DNA from: Pseudocitrobacter corydidari | GTDB lineage: Bacteria; Pseudomonadota; Gammaproteobacteria; Enterobacterales; Enterobacteriaceae | Length of the DNA: 64,000 bases | NCBI RefSeq assembly: GCF_021172065.1 | Contig: NZ_CP087880.1 | Location: 2,208,583 to 2,272,582 of the forward strand | Direction of reading: 5' to 3' | Shown here: positions 47,633 through 56,255 of the stretch, piece by piece | How positions within the stretch are numbered: position 1 is the first letter of the stretch | Layout of the letters: each line of letters opens with the position of its first letter | Notes under the pieces: model-generated | The model's input: only the letters and a program-made list of their open reading frames with translations | What the model was told of the DNA's origin: nothing | Databases searched by the model: none | Made by a program: the position numbers and the translations under genes

Positions 47633-47660
47633 ATAAAAAAACCGGCTCAAGGCCGGTTTC
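47633..47660. terminator. Terminator of aroG
   Basis: AAACCGGC and GCCGGTTT pair around TCAAG, with a T run on the minus strand just after the aroG stop. Confidence 0.85.
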
Positions 47661-47676
47661 AAGGAGATTTTTTAGG

Positions 47677-48729
47677 TTAACCGCGACGCGCTTTTACCGC
47701 TTCTGCTAGCTGACGCAAAATGGTTTCCGTATCTTCCCAGCCAATGCAGGCATCGGTAATGCTCTTACCGTAAACCAGTGGCTCGCCGTTGTCCGGGTTC
47801 TGATTGCCTTCCACTAAATGGCTTTCAATCATCACGCCAATAATGGCTTTCTCGCCGCCTGCGATCTGCTGGCAGACGTCCGCGCCCACTTCCATCTGTT
47901 TTTTGAACTGCTTGCTGGAGTTGGCATGGCTGAAGTCGATCATCACCTGCGCAGGCAGATCGGCTTTTTTCAGCGATTCTTTAACGCTCGCCACGTGAGC
48001 GGCGCTGTAGTTCGGCTCTTTGCCGCCGCGCAGGATGATGTGGCAGTCGCCGTTGCCGCTGGTGTTAACGATAGCGGAATGCCCCCATTTGGTGACAGAG
48101 AGGAAGCAGTGCGGCGCGCCTGCGGCATTGATGGCGTCAATGGCTACTTTCATGGTGCCGTCGGTACCGTTTTTGAAACCGACCGGGCAGGAAAGGCCCG
48201 AAGCCAGTTCACGGTGCACCTGAGATTCAGTGGTACGCGCACCGATTGCGCCCCAGCTCATTAAATCGGCCAGGTATTGTGGCGTAATCATATCAAGGAA
48301 CTCACCCGCCGCCGGTAGGCCGGTGTCGTTGATATCGAGCAGCAGCTTACGCGCGATGCGCAGGCCGTCGTTGATTTGATAGCTGTGATCCATATGTGGA
48401 TCGTTGATCAGCCCTTTCCAGCCCACCGTGGTGCGCGGTTTTTCAAAATAGACGCGCATGACGATTTCGAGCGAGTCTTTCAGTTCTTCACGCAGCGCCA
48501 GCAGGCGTGATGCGTACTCTTTCGCCGCTGCAGGATCGTGGATAGAACATGGGCCAATCACCACCAGAAGACGATCGTCGTTGCCTTTCAGGATTTTGTG
48601 AATCGCTTTGCGCGCACGGGAAACCGTATTAGCCGCGTTTTCTGTGGCGGGGAATTTCTCAAGGAGTGCGACCGGAGGCAATAACTCGTTGATCTCTTTG
48701 ATACGTAAATCGTCGTTCTGATAATTCAT
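47677..48729 (-). CDS. aroG: DAHP synthase, phenylalanine-sensitive (AroG)
   Basis: The 350-residue enzyme condenses phosphoenolpyruvate and erythrose-4-phosphate in the first step of aromatic synthesis. It has the E. coli length and motifs LVVIGPCSIHDPAAAKEYA, RVYFEKPRTTVGWKGLINDP, GARTTESQVHRELASGLS and MIDFSHANSSKQ. A perfect TyrR box lies upstream. Close identity to AroG rather than AroF/AroH is inferred from the N-terminal segment and context with ybgS. Confidence 0.97.
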   Translation of the reverse strand: MNYQNDDLRIKEINELLPPVALLEKFPATENAANTVSRARKAIHKILKGNDDRLLVVIGPCSIHDPAAAKEYASRLLALREELKDSLEIVMRVYFEKPRTTVGWKGLINDPHMDHSYQINDGLRIARKLLLDINDTGLPAAGEFLDMITPQYLADLMSWGAIGARTTESQVHRELASGLSCPVGFKNGTDGTMKVAIDAINAAGAPHCFLSVTKWGHSAIVNTSGNGDCHIILRGGKEPNYSAAHVASVKESLKKADLPAQVMIDFSHANSSKQFKKQMEVGADVCQQIAGGEKAIIGVMIESHLVEGNQNPDNGEPLVYGKSITDACIGWEDTETILRQLAEAVKARRG

Positions 48730-49045
48730 GTTCGTTCCAGTGTTGCCATACTTATATGATTGAATGCAATCCCTTCAATCTATATCTTTCGCCAGAAAGT
48801 GTAAACGGGGTTTTACACTTTGCGCAGAATAATCCTGGAATTAGCCTAAAAAACGCCAGAAAGTAGCGAATAACGAGATCTAACCTACAATTTTTAACTG
48901 TAACGACTCTGTTTTATTATTTTTTCGAGATTCTCTACTGGCCTAAGCGGCCTGTGGCGACATCTTCAACCATGCCTGCCACCCTCGCTGGCATAAGTAC
49001 GTCGGAAGATGCTATCCGGTACTGAATTCATAACAGGAGCACCTT
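48730..49045. other. aroG-ybgS divergent intergenic region
   Basis: This 316-base region has the TyrR box at the aroG end. The ybgS end has a nested hairpin: CATCTTC (48961-48967) pairs with GAAGATG (49005-49011), and ATGCC (48972-48976) pairs with GGCAT (48990-48994) inside it. It looks like a structured leader of ybgS. No gene is seen. Confidence 0.6.
48800..48817. promoter_or_regulatory. TyrR box upstream of aroG
   Basis: TGTAAA-CGGGGT-TTTACA is a perfect TGTAAA-N6-TTTACA dyad, 71 bases upstream of the aroG start. E. coli aroG is repressed by TyrR with phenylalanine. Confidence 0.9.
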
Positions 49046-49426
49046 ATGAAAACGACTAAACTGGCCACACTCCTCCTTACCGCTACGCTCAGCCTCGCCA
49101 GCGGTGCGGCCCTGGCTGCCGATACGGGCGCACAAAGTAATAACGGTCAGGCGAATGCCGCCGCTGACGCCGGCCAGGTCGCCCCTGATGCGAAAGAAAA
49201 CGTTGCGCCGAATGGTGTCGATAATAGCCAGATCAATACCGGTTCTGGCGGCACCATGCTGCACCAGAATGGCTCGGCCAGCGGTCATGACGGCATGACC
49301 AAAGACGAAGTGCATAAAAACTCGATGTGCAAAGACGGCCGATGTCCGGATATCAACAAGAAAGTTGAGACCGGTAATGGCATCAATAACGATGCCGACA
49401 CCAAAACGGACGGCACAACCCAGTAA
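49046..49426 (+). CDS. ybgS: YbgS, small exported homeobox-like/unknown protein
   Basis: This 126-residue protein has the E. coli YbgS length. It has a signal peptide (cleavage near GAALA-AD), then an Asn/Gly/Ala/Asp-rich low-complexity periplasmic segment and one [22 protein letters not shown] block near the end. The only two cysteines of the mature protein may form a disulfide. The function is unknown. CAGGAG lies before the ATG, and a terminator follows. Confidence 0.93.
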   Translation: MKTTKLATLLLTATLSLASGAALAADTGAQSNNGQANAAADAGQVAPDAKENVAPNGVDNSQINTGSGGTMLHQNGSASGHDGMTKDEVHKNSMCKDGRCPDINKKVETGNGINNDADTKTDGTTQ

Positions 49427-49448
49427 CGTTGGACGCACGTCGATAACG

Positions 49449-49475
49449 GGAGAGCGCATGCTCTCCTTTTTATTT
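49449..49475 (+). terminator. Terminator after ybgS
   Basis: GGAGAGCGCATGCTCTCC is a perfect palindrome followed by TTTTTATTTT. Confidence 0.88.
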
Positions 49476-49536
49476 TGTTGGCGCAAAAAAGGTATGATGT
49501 CATACAGTTAACCAAAGCATAAAAACGGATGACATT

Positions 49537-50481
49537 ATGGCGCACTCACACTCGCACGCTTCCCCTCACCTTCCCGAGGACAAAAACGCCCGCCGTCTGC
49601 TGCTGGCGTTTATCATCACCGCTGGATTTATGGTGGTGGAGACCATCGGCGGGATCATTTCTGGCTCGCTGGCGCTGCTGGCCGATGCCGGACATATGCT
49701 GACCGACTCCGCCGCGCTGCTGTTTGCGCTGCTGGCCGTCCACTTTGCACGTCGTCCGCCCAATGCCCGTCATACCTTTGGCTGGCTGCGTCTCACCACC
49801 CTCGCCGCGTTTGTTAACGCCATCGCCCTGGTGGTCATTACCATTCTGATCGTCTGGGAGGCGATTCAGCGCTTCTATCATCCGCAGCCCATCGCCGGGG
49901 CGACCATGATGATCATTGCCGTCACAGGCTTGATTGCCAATATTCTTTCGTTCTGGATCCTGCATCGCGGCAGCGAAGAGAAAAACCTTAACGTCCGCGC
50001 GGCGGCACTGCATGTGATGGGCGATCTACTGGGATCGGTGGGCGCGATTGCGGCAGCGGTGGTGATTATGATGACGGGCTGGACGCCGATCGATCCAATT
50101 CTGTCTGTGCTGGTCTCATGCCTGGTGTTGCGTAGCGCGTGGTCGCTGCTGAAAGAGAGCGTTAATGAACTGCTGGAAGGTGCGCCGCGATCCATGGACG
50201 TCCCGGCGCTGAAACGCGAATTGCGTCGGGCCATTCCCGAAGTCCGCGACGTGCACCATGTTCACGTCTGGCTGGTAGGTGAAAAGCCGATCATGACGCT
50301 GCACGTTCAGGTGGTGCCGCCGCACGATCACGATGCGCTACTCGACAGTATTCAGCACTTTCTTGAACATCATTATCAAATTGAACACGCCACTATTCAA
50401 ATGGAGTATCAGCCCTGTAACGGCCCGGAATGCCATCTCAACGAGACGACAGCCGGGCACGGGCATCATCACCATCATTAA
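49537..50481 (+). CDS. zitB: Zinc efflux protein ZitB (CDF family)
   Basis: This 314-residue cation diffusion facilitator has six membrane segments and histidine-rich tails at both ends ([11 protein letters not shown] and GHGHHHHH). Metal-site motifs are [14 protein letters not shown] in helix II and [13 protein letters not shown] in helix V. It exports Zn2+ from the cytoplasm by proton antiport. It overlaps the convergent pnuC by four bases. Confidence 0.95.
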   Translation: MAHSHSHASPHLPEDKNARRLLLAFIITAGFMVVETIGGIISGSLALLADAGHMLTDSAALLFALLAVHFARRPPNARHTFGWLRLTTLAAFVNAIALVVITILIVWEAIQRFYHPQPIAGATMMIIAVTGLIANILSFWILHRGSEEKNLNVRAAALHVMGDLLGSVGAIAAAVVIMMTGWTPIDPILSVLVSCLVLRSAWSLLKESVNELLEGAPRSMDVPALKRELRRAIPEVRDVHHVHVWLVGEKPIMTLHVQVVPPHDHDALLDSIQHFLEHHYQIEHATIQMEYQPCNGPECHLNETTAGHGHHHHH

Positions 50482-51197
50482 TGAGAAAACGCGCGAGAGC
50501 CTCGCTCACGCGCGCTGTTCATCCACATTCGGCTACCGTTAAGCGCGATAAAGGTCAGAATCAGATATTCCAGCGACATCGCGTACACGCCCTGCAGGGC
50601 AAAAATCACCACGCTGATAACGTTGATTATCACCCACAGCAGCCAGTTCTCCACGTATTTGCGCGTCATTAGCACCATCGCCACAATCGATAGCACCATC
50701 ATGCAGGAATCCCAGAACGGGAACGCGTCAGGCTGCAGCGTGGGCTGCGTGACATTCAGGCCGAAGAACTGCATCACGTTTACCGCCACGCGCGTCAGGA
50801 ACGCAAACACCGGGTCGATGTAAACCGTCATCAGGCCAATCGCCACCACGCAGGCCGCCAGCCAGCCGATGGCTTTCGGCTTCGGTAGCCAGCGGATTTG
50901 CAGTTCAGCTTCATGTTGTTGCGTTTGCCGCGACCAGGCATACCAGCCATAAATATTTGCCGCAAAGAAGAAGAGTTGCAGCAGCAGGCTGGCGTAGAGC
51001 TGAATCTGGAAGAAAATAATCGCGAACAGGGTGACGTTAACCAGCCCGAAAAAGTAGTTCACGATTTTTTCAAGGCTTGCCAACCAGATGCACAGCAGCC
51101 CCGCTACCGTGCCGACGGCTTCAATCCACGAGAGATCGTAACCGCCCGCGCCGATAGGGATGTGTACCAGAATGTTTTGCGTACTAAAGAAATCCAT
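50478..51197 (-). CDS. pnuC: Nicotinamide riboside transporter PnuC
   Basis: This 239-residue membrane protein has seven to eight spans and PnuC motifs [31 protein letters not shown] and FYGWYAW-type segment [41 protein letters not shown] follows. It passes nicotinamide riboside down its gradient for trapping by NadR kinase. It lies 23 bases after nadA and is probably co-transcribed from the NadR-controlled promoter. Confidence 0.96.
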   Translation of the reverse strand: MDFFSTQNILVHIPIGAGGYDLSWIEAVGTVAGLLCIWLASLEKIVNYFFGLVNVTLFAIIFFQIQLYASLLLQLFFFAANIYGWYAWSRQTQQHEAELQIRWLPKPKAIGWLAACVVAIGLMTVYIDPVFAFLTRVAVNVMQFFGLNVTQPTLQPDAFPFWDSCMMVLSIVAMVLMTRKYVENWLLWVIINVISVVIFALQGVYAMSLEYLILTFIALNGSRMWMNSARERGSRAFSH

Positions 51198-51220
51198 TTT
51201 ATCTCCAGAGGGTTAACACG

Positions 51221-52264
51221 CTATCCCCGAAGTGTAGCCGCAAAATCGAGCATGCGGTTCAGCGGCACCAGCGCGCCCTGACGCAGCGTCTCGTCAACGT
51301 GAATTTCATGCGCGGCACCACCCTGCTCCAGCCCTTCAGCAATCGCTTTCAGGCCATTCATTGCCATCCACGGGCAATGAGCGCAGGTGCGGCATGTTGC
51401 GCCTTCCCCCGCCGTTGGTGCTTCCAGCAGCTCTTTTTCCGGGACTGCCTGCTGCATCTTGTAAAAAATCCCACGGTCGGTCGCGACGATCAGTTGCGGG
51501 TGCGGCAGCGTTTTCGCGGCGTTGATAAGCTGGCTGGTTGAGCCTACGGCATCAGCCATATCGACAATCGCCTGGGGTGACTCCGGGTGTACCAGAATGG
51601 CCGCCTGGGGATACAACGCTTTCATACGCGCCAACGCCTGAATTTTAAATTCATCATGGACGATACAAGCGCCCTTCCAGCACAGCACATCTGCGCCGGT
51701 CTGTTTCTGCACATAACTGCCAAGGTGGCGATCCGGTGCCCAGATGATTTTTTCACCTAAACTATCGAGATGCTCAATGAGTTCAACTGCGATGCTGGAC
51801 GTCACTACCCAATCCGCACGCGCTTTTACTGCGGCGGAAGTATTGGCATAGACCACGACAGTGCGATCCGGGTGCGCATCGCAGAAGGCGTTAAACTCTT
51901 CGATGGGGCAGCCAAGATCGAGCGAACACTCCGCGTGCAGTGTCGGCATGAGAATGGTTTTCTCAGGGCTAAGGATTTTCGCCGTCTCGCCCATAAAACG
52001 CACACCGGCGACCAGCAAAGTCGTTGCCGGATGCTTTGCACCAAAACGCGCCATCTCCAGAGAGTCTGAGATGCATCCGCCCGTCTCTTCCGCCAGTTGC
52101 TGAATCTCCGGGTCGGTGTAGTAATGCGCCACCATCACCGCATTGCGTTCTTTCAGCAGACGTTTGATTTTCTCACGGTAGAACTGCTTCTCATCCACGC
52201 TAAGGGCCACCGGTTTCGGCGGGAAGGGGTAAATTGCGGCTTCTGGGTCAAACATCACGCTCAT
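51221..52264 (-). CDS. nadA: Quinolinate synthase NadA
   Basis: This 347-residue 4Fe-4S enzyme condenses iminoaspartate with dihydroxyacetone phosphate. It has the E. coli length and motifs [65 protein letters not shown] and the [10 protein letters not shown] region near the C-terminus. ATG at 52264 is chosen by comparison with the family; ATG at 52267 is adjacent. Confidence 0.97.
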   Translation of the reverse strand: MSVMFDPEAAIYPFPPKPVALSVDEKQFYREKIKRLLKERNAVMVAHYYTDPEIQQLAEETGGCISDSLEMARFGAKHPATTLLVAGVRFMGETAKILSPEKTILMPTLHAECSLDLGCPIEEFNAFCDAHPDRTVVVYANTSAAVKARADWVVTSSIAVELIEHLDSLGEKIIWAPDRHLGSYVQKQTGADVLCWKGACIVHDEFKIQALARMKALYPQAAILVHPESPQAIVDMADAVGSTSQLINAAKTLPHPQLIVATDRGIFYKMQQAVPEKELLEAPTAGEGATCRTCAHCPWMAMNGLKAIAEGLEQGGAAHEIHVDETLRQGALVPLNRMLDFAATLRG

Positions 52265-52337
52265 CATGCTGTCTCGTTTTGCTCACTTAACGAAATTGCC
52301 GATAACAGGCGTATTAAACGCATCAATCGGACACCGG

Positions 52338-52355
52338 TGTTTTATATGCTAAACA
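52338..52355. promoter_or_regulatory. NadR box upstream of nadA
   Basis: On the minus strand TGTTTA-GCATAT-AAAACA matches TGTTTA-N6-TAAACA at 11 of 12 positions. It is 74 bases upstream of nadA, where NadR represses when NAD is ample. Confidence 0.8.
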
Positions 52356-52412
52356 AGATAGCTGAAATGAGGGGAAAAGTCGTGGAGATTTTAGGGAGAG
52401 TTTTATGCGGGC

Positions 52413-52440
52413 GGTGTCGGGTGGCGCTGCGCTCAACACC
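52413..52440. repeat. REP-like hairpin between nadA and the tRNA cluster
   Basis: GGTGTCGGGTGGCGCTGCGC followed by TCAACACC forms a REP-like imperfect palindrome. A second palindrome, GAACCTGCAGCAGGTTC, follows at 52441-52457. Confidence 0.6.
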
Positions 52441-52480
52441 GAACCTGCAGCAGGTTCGAATCGTATAAATCGCAGATAGC

Positions 52481-52508
52481 AAAAAGGCGCCTTTAGGGCG
52501 CCTTTTTA
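52481..52508 (-). terminator. Terminator of the lys-val tRNA operon
   Basis: AAAAAGGCGCC and GGCGCCTTTTT pair around TTTAG, immediately downstream of the last tRNA-Lys on the minus strand. Confidence 0.88.
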
Positions 52509-52511
52509 CAT

Positions 52512-52587
52512 TGGTGGGTCGTGCAGGATTCGAACCTGCGACCAATTGATTAAAAGTCAACTGCTCTACCAACTGAGCTAACGACCC
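52512..52587 (-). tRNA. lysQ: tRNA-Lys (UUU), lysQ position
   Basis: This 76-base tRNA includes the encoded CCA end. The anticodon is TTT within GACTTTTAATC, and the T-arm is GCAGGTTCGAATCCTGC. The order of the cluster equals E. coli lysT-valT-lysW-valZ-lysY-lysZ-lysQ, and this is the last gene. Confidence 0.98.
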
Positions 52588-52619
52588 CTTGCGGGATTTT
52601 ACTGCTTAATCATTCAGGA

Positions 52620-52695
52620 TGGTGGGTCGTGCAGGATTCGAACCTGCGACCAATTGATTAAAAGTCAACTGCTCTACCAACTGAGCTAACGACCC
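52620..52695 (-). tRNA. lysZ: tRNA-Lys (UUU), lysZ position
   Basis: It is identical in sequence to the other tRNA-Lys copies of the cluster, 76 bases with CCA and a TTT anticodon. It is separated from the next copy by 32 bases. Confidence 0.98.
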
Positions 52696-52742
52696 ATTCG
52701 GGTGTTGCCTGAAAGATTTTTACTCGGTTACCAATCTAAAAT

Positions 52743-52818
52743 TGGTGGGTCGTGCAGGATTCGAACCTGCGACCAATTGATTAAAAGTCAACTGCTCTAC
52801 CAACTGAGCTAACGACCC
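52743..52818 (-). tRNA. lysY: tRNA-Lys (UUU), lysY position
   Basis: A tRNA-Lys of 76 bases with CCA and a TTT anticodon, three bases downstream of the tRNA-Val at 52822. Confidence 0.98.
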
Positions 52819-52821
52819 GAG

Positions 52822-52897
52822 TGGTGGGTGATGACGGGATCGAACCGCCGACCCCCTCCTTGTAAGGGAGGTGCTCTCCCAGCTGAGCTAATCACCC
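52822..52897 (-). tRNA. valZ: tRNA-Val (UAC), valZ position
   Basis: This 76-base tRNA has a TAC anticodon within CCCTTACAAGG, the GGGTGAT acceptor stem and encoded CCA. It reads the valine GUA/GUG codons. Confidence 0.98.
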
Positions 52898-52938
52898 GAT
52901 ACTGCGCTGGATACTACAAACTGCTTCCACCAAAATGA

Positions 52939-52956
52939 TGGTGGGTCGTGCAGGAT
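52939..52956 (-). repeat. Fragment of the tRNA-Lys 3' end in the valZ-lysW spacer
   Basis: TGGTGGGTCGTGCAGGAT is identical to the last 18 bases of tRNA-Lys, including CCA (opposite strand), and then diverges to unrelated sequence (GACTCGGCTTCGCC..). The remaining 58 bases of the gene are absent. The adjacent spacer continues with hairpin-forming sequence to about 53030. It may be a decayed tRNA copy or an rtT-type spacer repeat. Confidence 0.85.
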
Positions 52957-53036
52957 GACTCGGCTTCGCCTCGCCCTACGGGCCGTTGCTATGCAACGTT
53001 ATCCTACACGCTTAACATCGTCATTCGATGTTAAAG

Positions 53037-53112
53037 TGGTGGGTCGTGCAGGATTCGAACCTGCGACCAATTGATTAAAAGTCAACTGCTCTACCAACTG
53101 AGCTAACGACCC
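53037..53112 (-). tRNA. lysW: tRNA-Lys (UUU), lysW position
   Basis: A tRNA-Lys of 76 bases with CCA and a TTT anticodon, two bases from the neighbouring tRNA-Val. Confidence 0.98.
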
Positions 53113-53114
53113 GG

Positions 53115-53190
53115 TGGTGGGTGATGACGGGATCGAACCGCCGACCCCCTCCTTGTAAGGGAGGTGCTCTCCCAGCTGAGCTAATCACCC
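53115..53190 (-). tRNA. valT: tRNA-Val (UAC), valT position
   Basis: It is identical to the other tRNA-Val, 76 bases with CCA and a TAC anticodon. Confidence 0.98.
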
Positions 53191-53226
53191 GAAACTACGC
53201 TGGATACTGCTTACTAACTGAGTTAG

Positions 53227-53302
53227 TGGTGGGTCGTGCAGGATTCGAACCTGCGACCAATTGATTAAAAGTCAACTGCTCTACCAACTGAGCTAACGAC
53301 CC
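53227..53302 (-). tRNA. lysT: tRNA-Lys (UUU), lysT position, first gene of the operon
   Basis: A tRNA-Lys of 76 bases with CCA and a TTT anticodon. It is the first gene after the cluster promoter and lies downstream of cpoB. Confidence 0.98.
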
Positions 53303-53352
53303 ACTTTTACGTTGTTTTCGAGATGTTTAATATCCCGTTGCAACGGCGGCAT

Positions 53353-53380
53353 ATATTACTGATTTCAGAATTGAGCGCAA
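53353..53380 (-). promoter_or_regulatory. Candidate promoter of the tRNA operon
   Basis: On the minus strand TTGCGC (-35) and TAATAT (-10) are 16 bases apart and are followed by a GC-rich discriminator (ATGCCGCCGTTGC), typical of stringently controlled stable RNA promoters. The first tRNA begins about 50 bases later. Confidence 0.6.
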
Positions 53381-53424
53381 CAAATATTTCGACGAAGATC
53401 ACTTAAGTGCTTATGTTTCATGCG

Positions 53425-53458
53425 GCATGACCAGAAATAACGCGATTCCTGGTCATGC
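53425..53458. terminator. Hairpin after cpoB
   Basis: GCATGACCAG and CTGGTCATGC form a ten-pair stem around AAATAACGCGATTC, just past the cpoB stop. No T run follows on either side, so its role as terminator is uncertain. Confidence 0.45.
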
Positions 53459-53466
53459 TTCAGGCA

Positions 53467-54261
53467 TTACATCCCATTAAGGCGTTTCTGAGCCTGTTTA
53501 GCACCATCGGTGCCTGGGTACTTCGTAACCACCTGCTGGTACACTGCCTTCGCCTTAGCAGTATCCCCTTTGTCCTGCATGATCACCCCGACCTTAAACA
53601 TCGCGTCAGCCGCTTTCGGTGATTTCGGGTAATTTTTCACCACGGAGGCAAAATAGTACGCCGCATCGTCTTTTTTACCCTTGTTGTAATTCAACTGACC
53701 GAGCCAGTAATTGGCATTCGGCTGATACGTTGAATCAGGATATTTTTTGACGAAGTTCTGAAACGCCGCCATTGCGTCGTCCTGGCGAGAGGAGTCCTTC
53801 ACCAGTGCAATCGCTGCGTTGTAGTCCGTATTGGCGTCACCCGTCTGCGCAGGCACGCCAGAGGCCGCTGCGTCGGCTGCCGGTGCTGGCGTCGCTGTCG
53901 CGCTGCCACCCTGCTCACCGGACGCCTGTTGCGTCTGTGCGCCAGCGCCGCCGCTCGTCAGACTGTCAATCTGCAACAGGATCTGCTTCTGGCGCTCAAC
54001 AATCTGGTTCATCTGGTACTGACTTTCCTGGATTTGACCACGCAGGGAGTCGATATCAGATTGGTTGTCAGAGAGTTGTTGCTGGAGTTGGGTCAAAAGT
54101 TGACTGTGAGCATTAGAAATACGCTCAAGGGAGGTGACACGGTCTTCGACCGAGCCTGAGCCGACACTACTGATTGGCGCCTGAGCATTAGCGGCCCAGG
54201 GGGCCGCTATGCCAACCAGTAACGACAGACTCAACATGTGATGTCTGAAGTTACTGCTCAT
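53467..54261 (-). CDS. cpoB: Cell division coordinator CpoB
   Basis: This 264-residue periplasmic protein has a signal peptide (cleavage near WAANA-QA), an N-terminal coiled-coil trimerisation segment (VTSLERISNAHSQLLTQLQQQL..), an Ala/Pro/Gly linker and C-terminal TPR repeats (DYNAAIALVKDSSRQDDAMAAFQNFVKKYPDS.., SPKAADAMFKVGVIMQDKGD). It coordinates peptidoglycan synthesis by PBP1B with Tol-driven outer membrane constriction. It is the last gene of the tol cluster, nine bases after pal. Confidence 0.96.
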   Translation of the reverse strand: MSSNFRHHMLSLSLLVGIAAPWAANAQAPISSVGSGSVEDRVTSLERISNAHSQLLTQLQQQLSDNQSDIDSLRGQIQESQYQMNQIVERQKQILLQIDSLTSGGAGAQTQQASGEQGGSATATPAPAADAAASGVPAQTGDANTDYNAAIALVKDSSRQDDAMAAFQNFVKKYPDSTYQPNANYWLGQLNYNKGKKDDAAYYFASVVKNYPKSPKAADAMFKVGVIMQDKGDTAKAKAVYQQVVTKYPGTDGAKQAQKRLNGM

Positions 54262-54270
54262 GCAATTCTC

Positions 54271-54816
<546 letters not shown>

Positions 54817-54830
54817 TCAATTATTTATTA

Positions 54831-56123
54831 TTACAGATACGGCGACCAGGCAGGGAATTTTACCTGTCCATCAGTTGCCGGAAGACGCGCTTTGAAACGC
54901 CCATCTGTAGAAACCAGATTCAGCACGGATCCCATCCCCTGAGAAGAGCTGTAGATTACCATAGTGCCGTTAGGTGCCAGACTTGGCGTTTCGTCCAGGA
55001 ACGTTGACGACAATACTTGTACGCCACCCGCTTCCAGATCTTGTTTGGCAATGTGCTGCTGCCCACCATTGGAGCTAACCATTACCATAAACTTACCGTC
55101 GCTGCTCACATCCGCATCCTGGTTCTGAGAACCTTCCCAGGTAATACGCTGCGGAGCACCGCCGTTAACATTCACTTTATACACCTGCGGACGACCGGCC
55201 TGGTCAGAGGTAAAGGCCAGATTCTGGCTGTCCGGGAACCAGGTTGGTTCTGTGTTGTTGCTGCGACCATCGGTCACCTGACGGATCTGGCCAGAGCCGA
55301 TATCCATCACGTACAGGTTCAGGCTACCGGTTTTAGACAGGGCAAACGCCAGTTTGCTGCCATCCGGAGAGAACGCTGGCGCACCGTTGTGACGCGGGAA
55401 CGACGCAACCTGACGAACCGCACCGTTGGACAGCGTCTGGATAACCAGCGCAGAACGGCCGCTTTCGAAGGTTACGTAAGCCAGTTTGGAACCATCCGGA
55501 GACCATGCCGGAGACATCAACGGCTGCGGTGAACGGTGAACCACGAACTGGTTATAGCCATCGTAGTCAGAGACGCGCAGTTCATACGGGAACTGACCGC
55601 CGTTAGTCTGCACAACGTAGGCGATACGTGTACGGAACGCGCCTTTGATGCTGGTCAGCTTCTCGAACACTTCGTCACTGGCAGTATGGCCTGCATAACG
55701 CAGCCACTGCTTGTTCACTTTGTAAGAGTTCTGTGCCAGAACGGTACCCGGCGCACCGCCGGTATCAACCAGCTGGTAGGCAACAGTATAGCTGCCATCA
55801 GCGTTAGGTGAGACCTGGCCGACGACAACCGCGTCAATACCCAGCGCAGACCATGCCGCAGGTTGAACTTCCTGCGCGGTGCCTGGCTGCTGTGGCAGTT
55901 TGGCTCGGTCTAAAGGGTTAAATTTACCACTGTTACGCAGGTCTGCGCCGACGATACCGCCGACATCTTCAGGTGCTGCGCCCGGCCCGGCCCACTGGAA
56001 GGGAACCACGCCAATTGGACGTGCCGAGTCCACCCCCTGGGTGATCTCGATACGTACTTCTGCGTGCAGCACCGCTGCCCACAGCATTAAGAAACCAAAT
56101 GCTACTCGTAATGCCTGCTTCAT
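54831..56123 (-). CDS. tolB: Tol-Pal periplasmic protein TolB
   Basis: This 430-residue protein has a signal peptide (ending LHA), the TolA-binding N-terminal segment ([11 protein letters not shown]), an N-terminal domain and a six-bladed beta-propeller with repeated [26 protein letters not shown] and [13 protein letters not shown] blades. It binds Pal and relays TolA signals. Of two adjacent ATGs, 56123 has better spacing from GGGAG and matches E. coli. Confidence 0.97.
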   Translation of the reverse strand: MKQALRVAFGFLMLWAAVLHAEVRIEITQGVDSARPIGVVPFQWAGPGAAPEDVGGIVGADLRNSGKFNPLDRAKLPQQPGTAQEVQPAAWSALGIDAVVVGQVSPNADGSYTVAYQLVDTGGAPGTVLAQNSYKVNKQWLRYAGHTASDEVFEKLTSIKGAFRTRIAYVVQTNGGQFPYELRVSDYDGYNQFVVHRSPQPLMSPAWSPDGSKLAYVTFESGRSALVIQTLSNGAVRQVASFPRHNGAPAFSPDGSKLAFALSKTGSLNLYVMDIGSGQIRQVTDGRSNNTEPTWFPDSQNLAFTSDQAGRPQVYKVNVNGGAPQRITWEGSQNQDADVSSDGKFMVMVSSNGGQQHIAKQDLEAGGVQVLSSTFLDETPSLAPNGTMVIYSSSQGMGSVLNLVSTDGRFKARLPATDGQVKFPAWSPYL

Positions 56124-56255
56124 CATATCTCCCTTATCTGGACGGAAAGCCCACGATAATTTAGCAGAATGTTAACAAACTCAAATACACAAAACTACCA
56201 AAACCCTGCGACTGCGCTGCCTTTATTTTCCCCATTTACATAGGGAAAATATAAC

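Noticed and set aside
52097..52468. 123-residue frame antisense to the nadA start region
   Set aside because: It overlaps nadA, the NadR box and a REP-like hairpin; no ribosome site or conserved domain is apparent.
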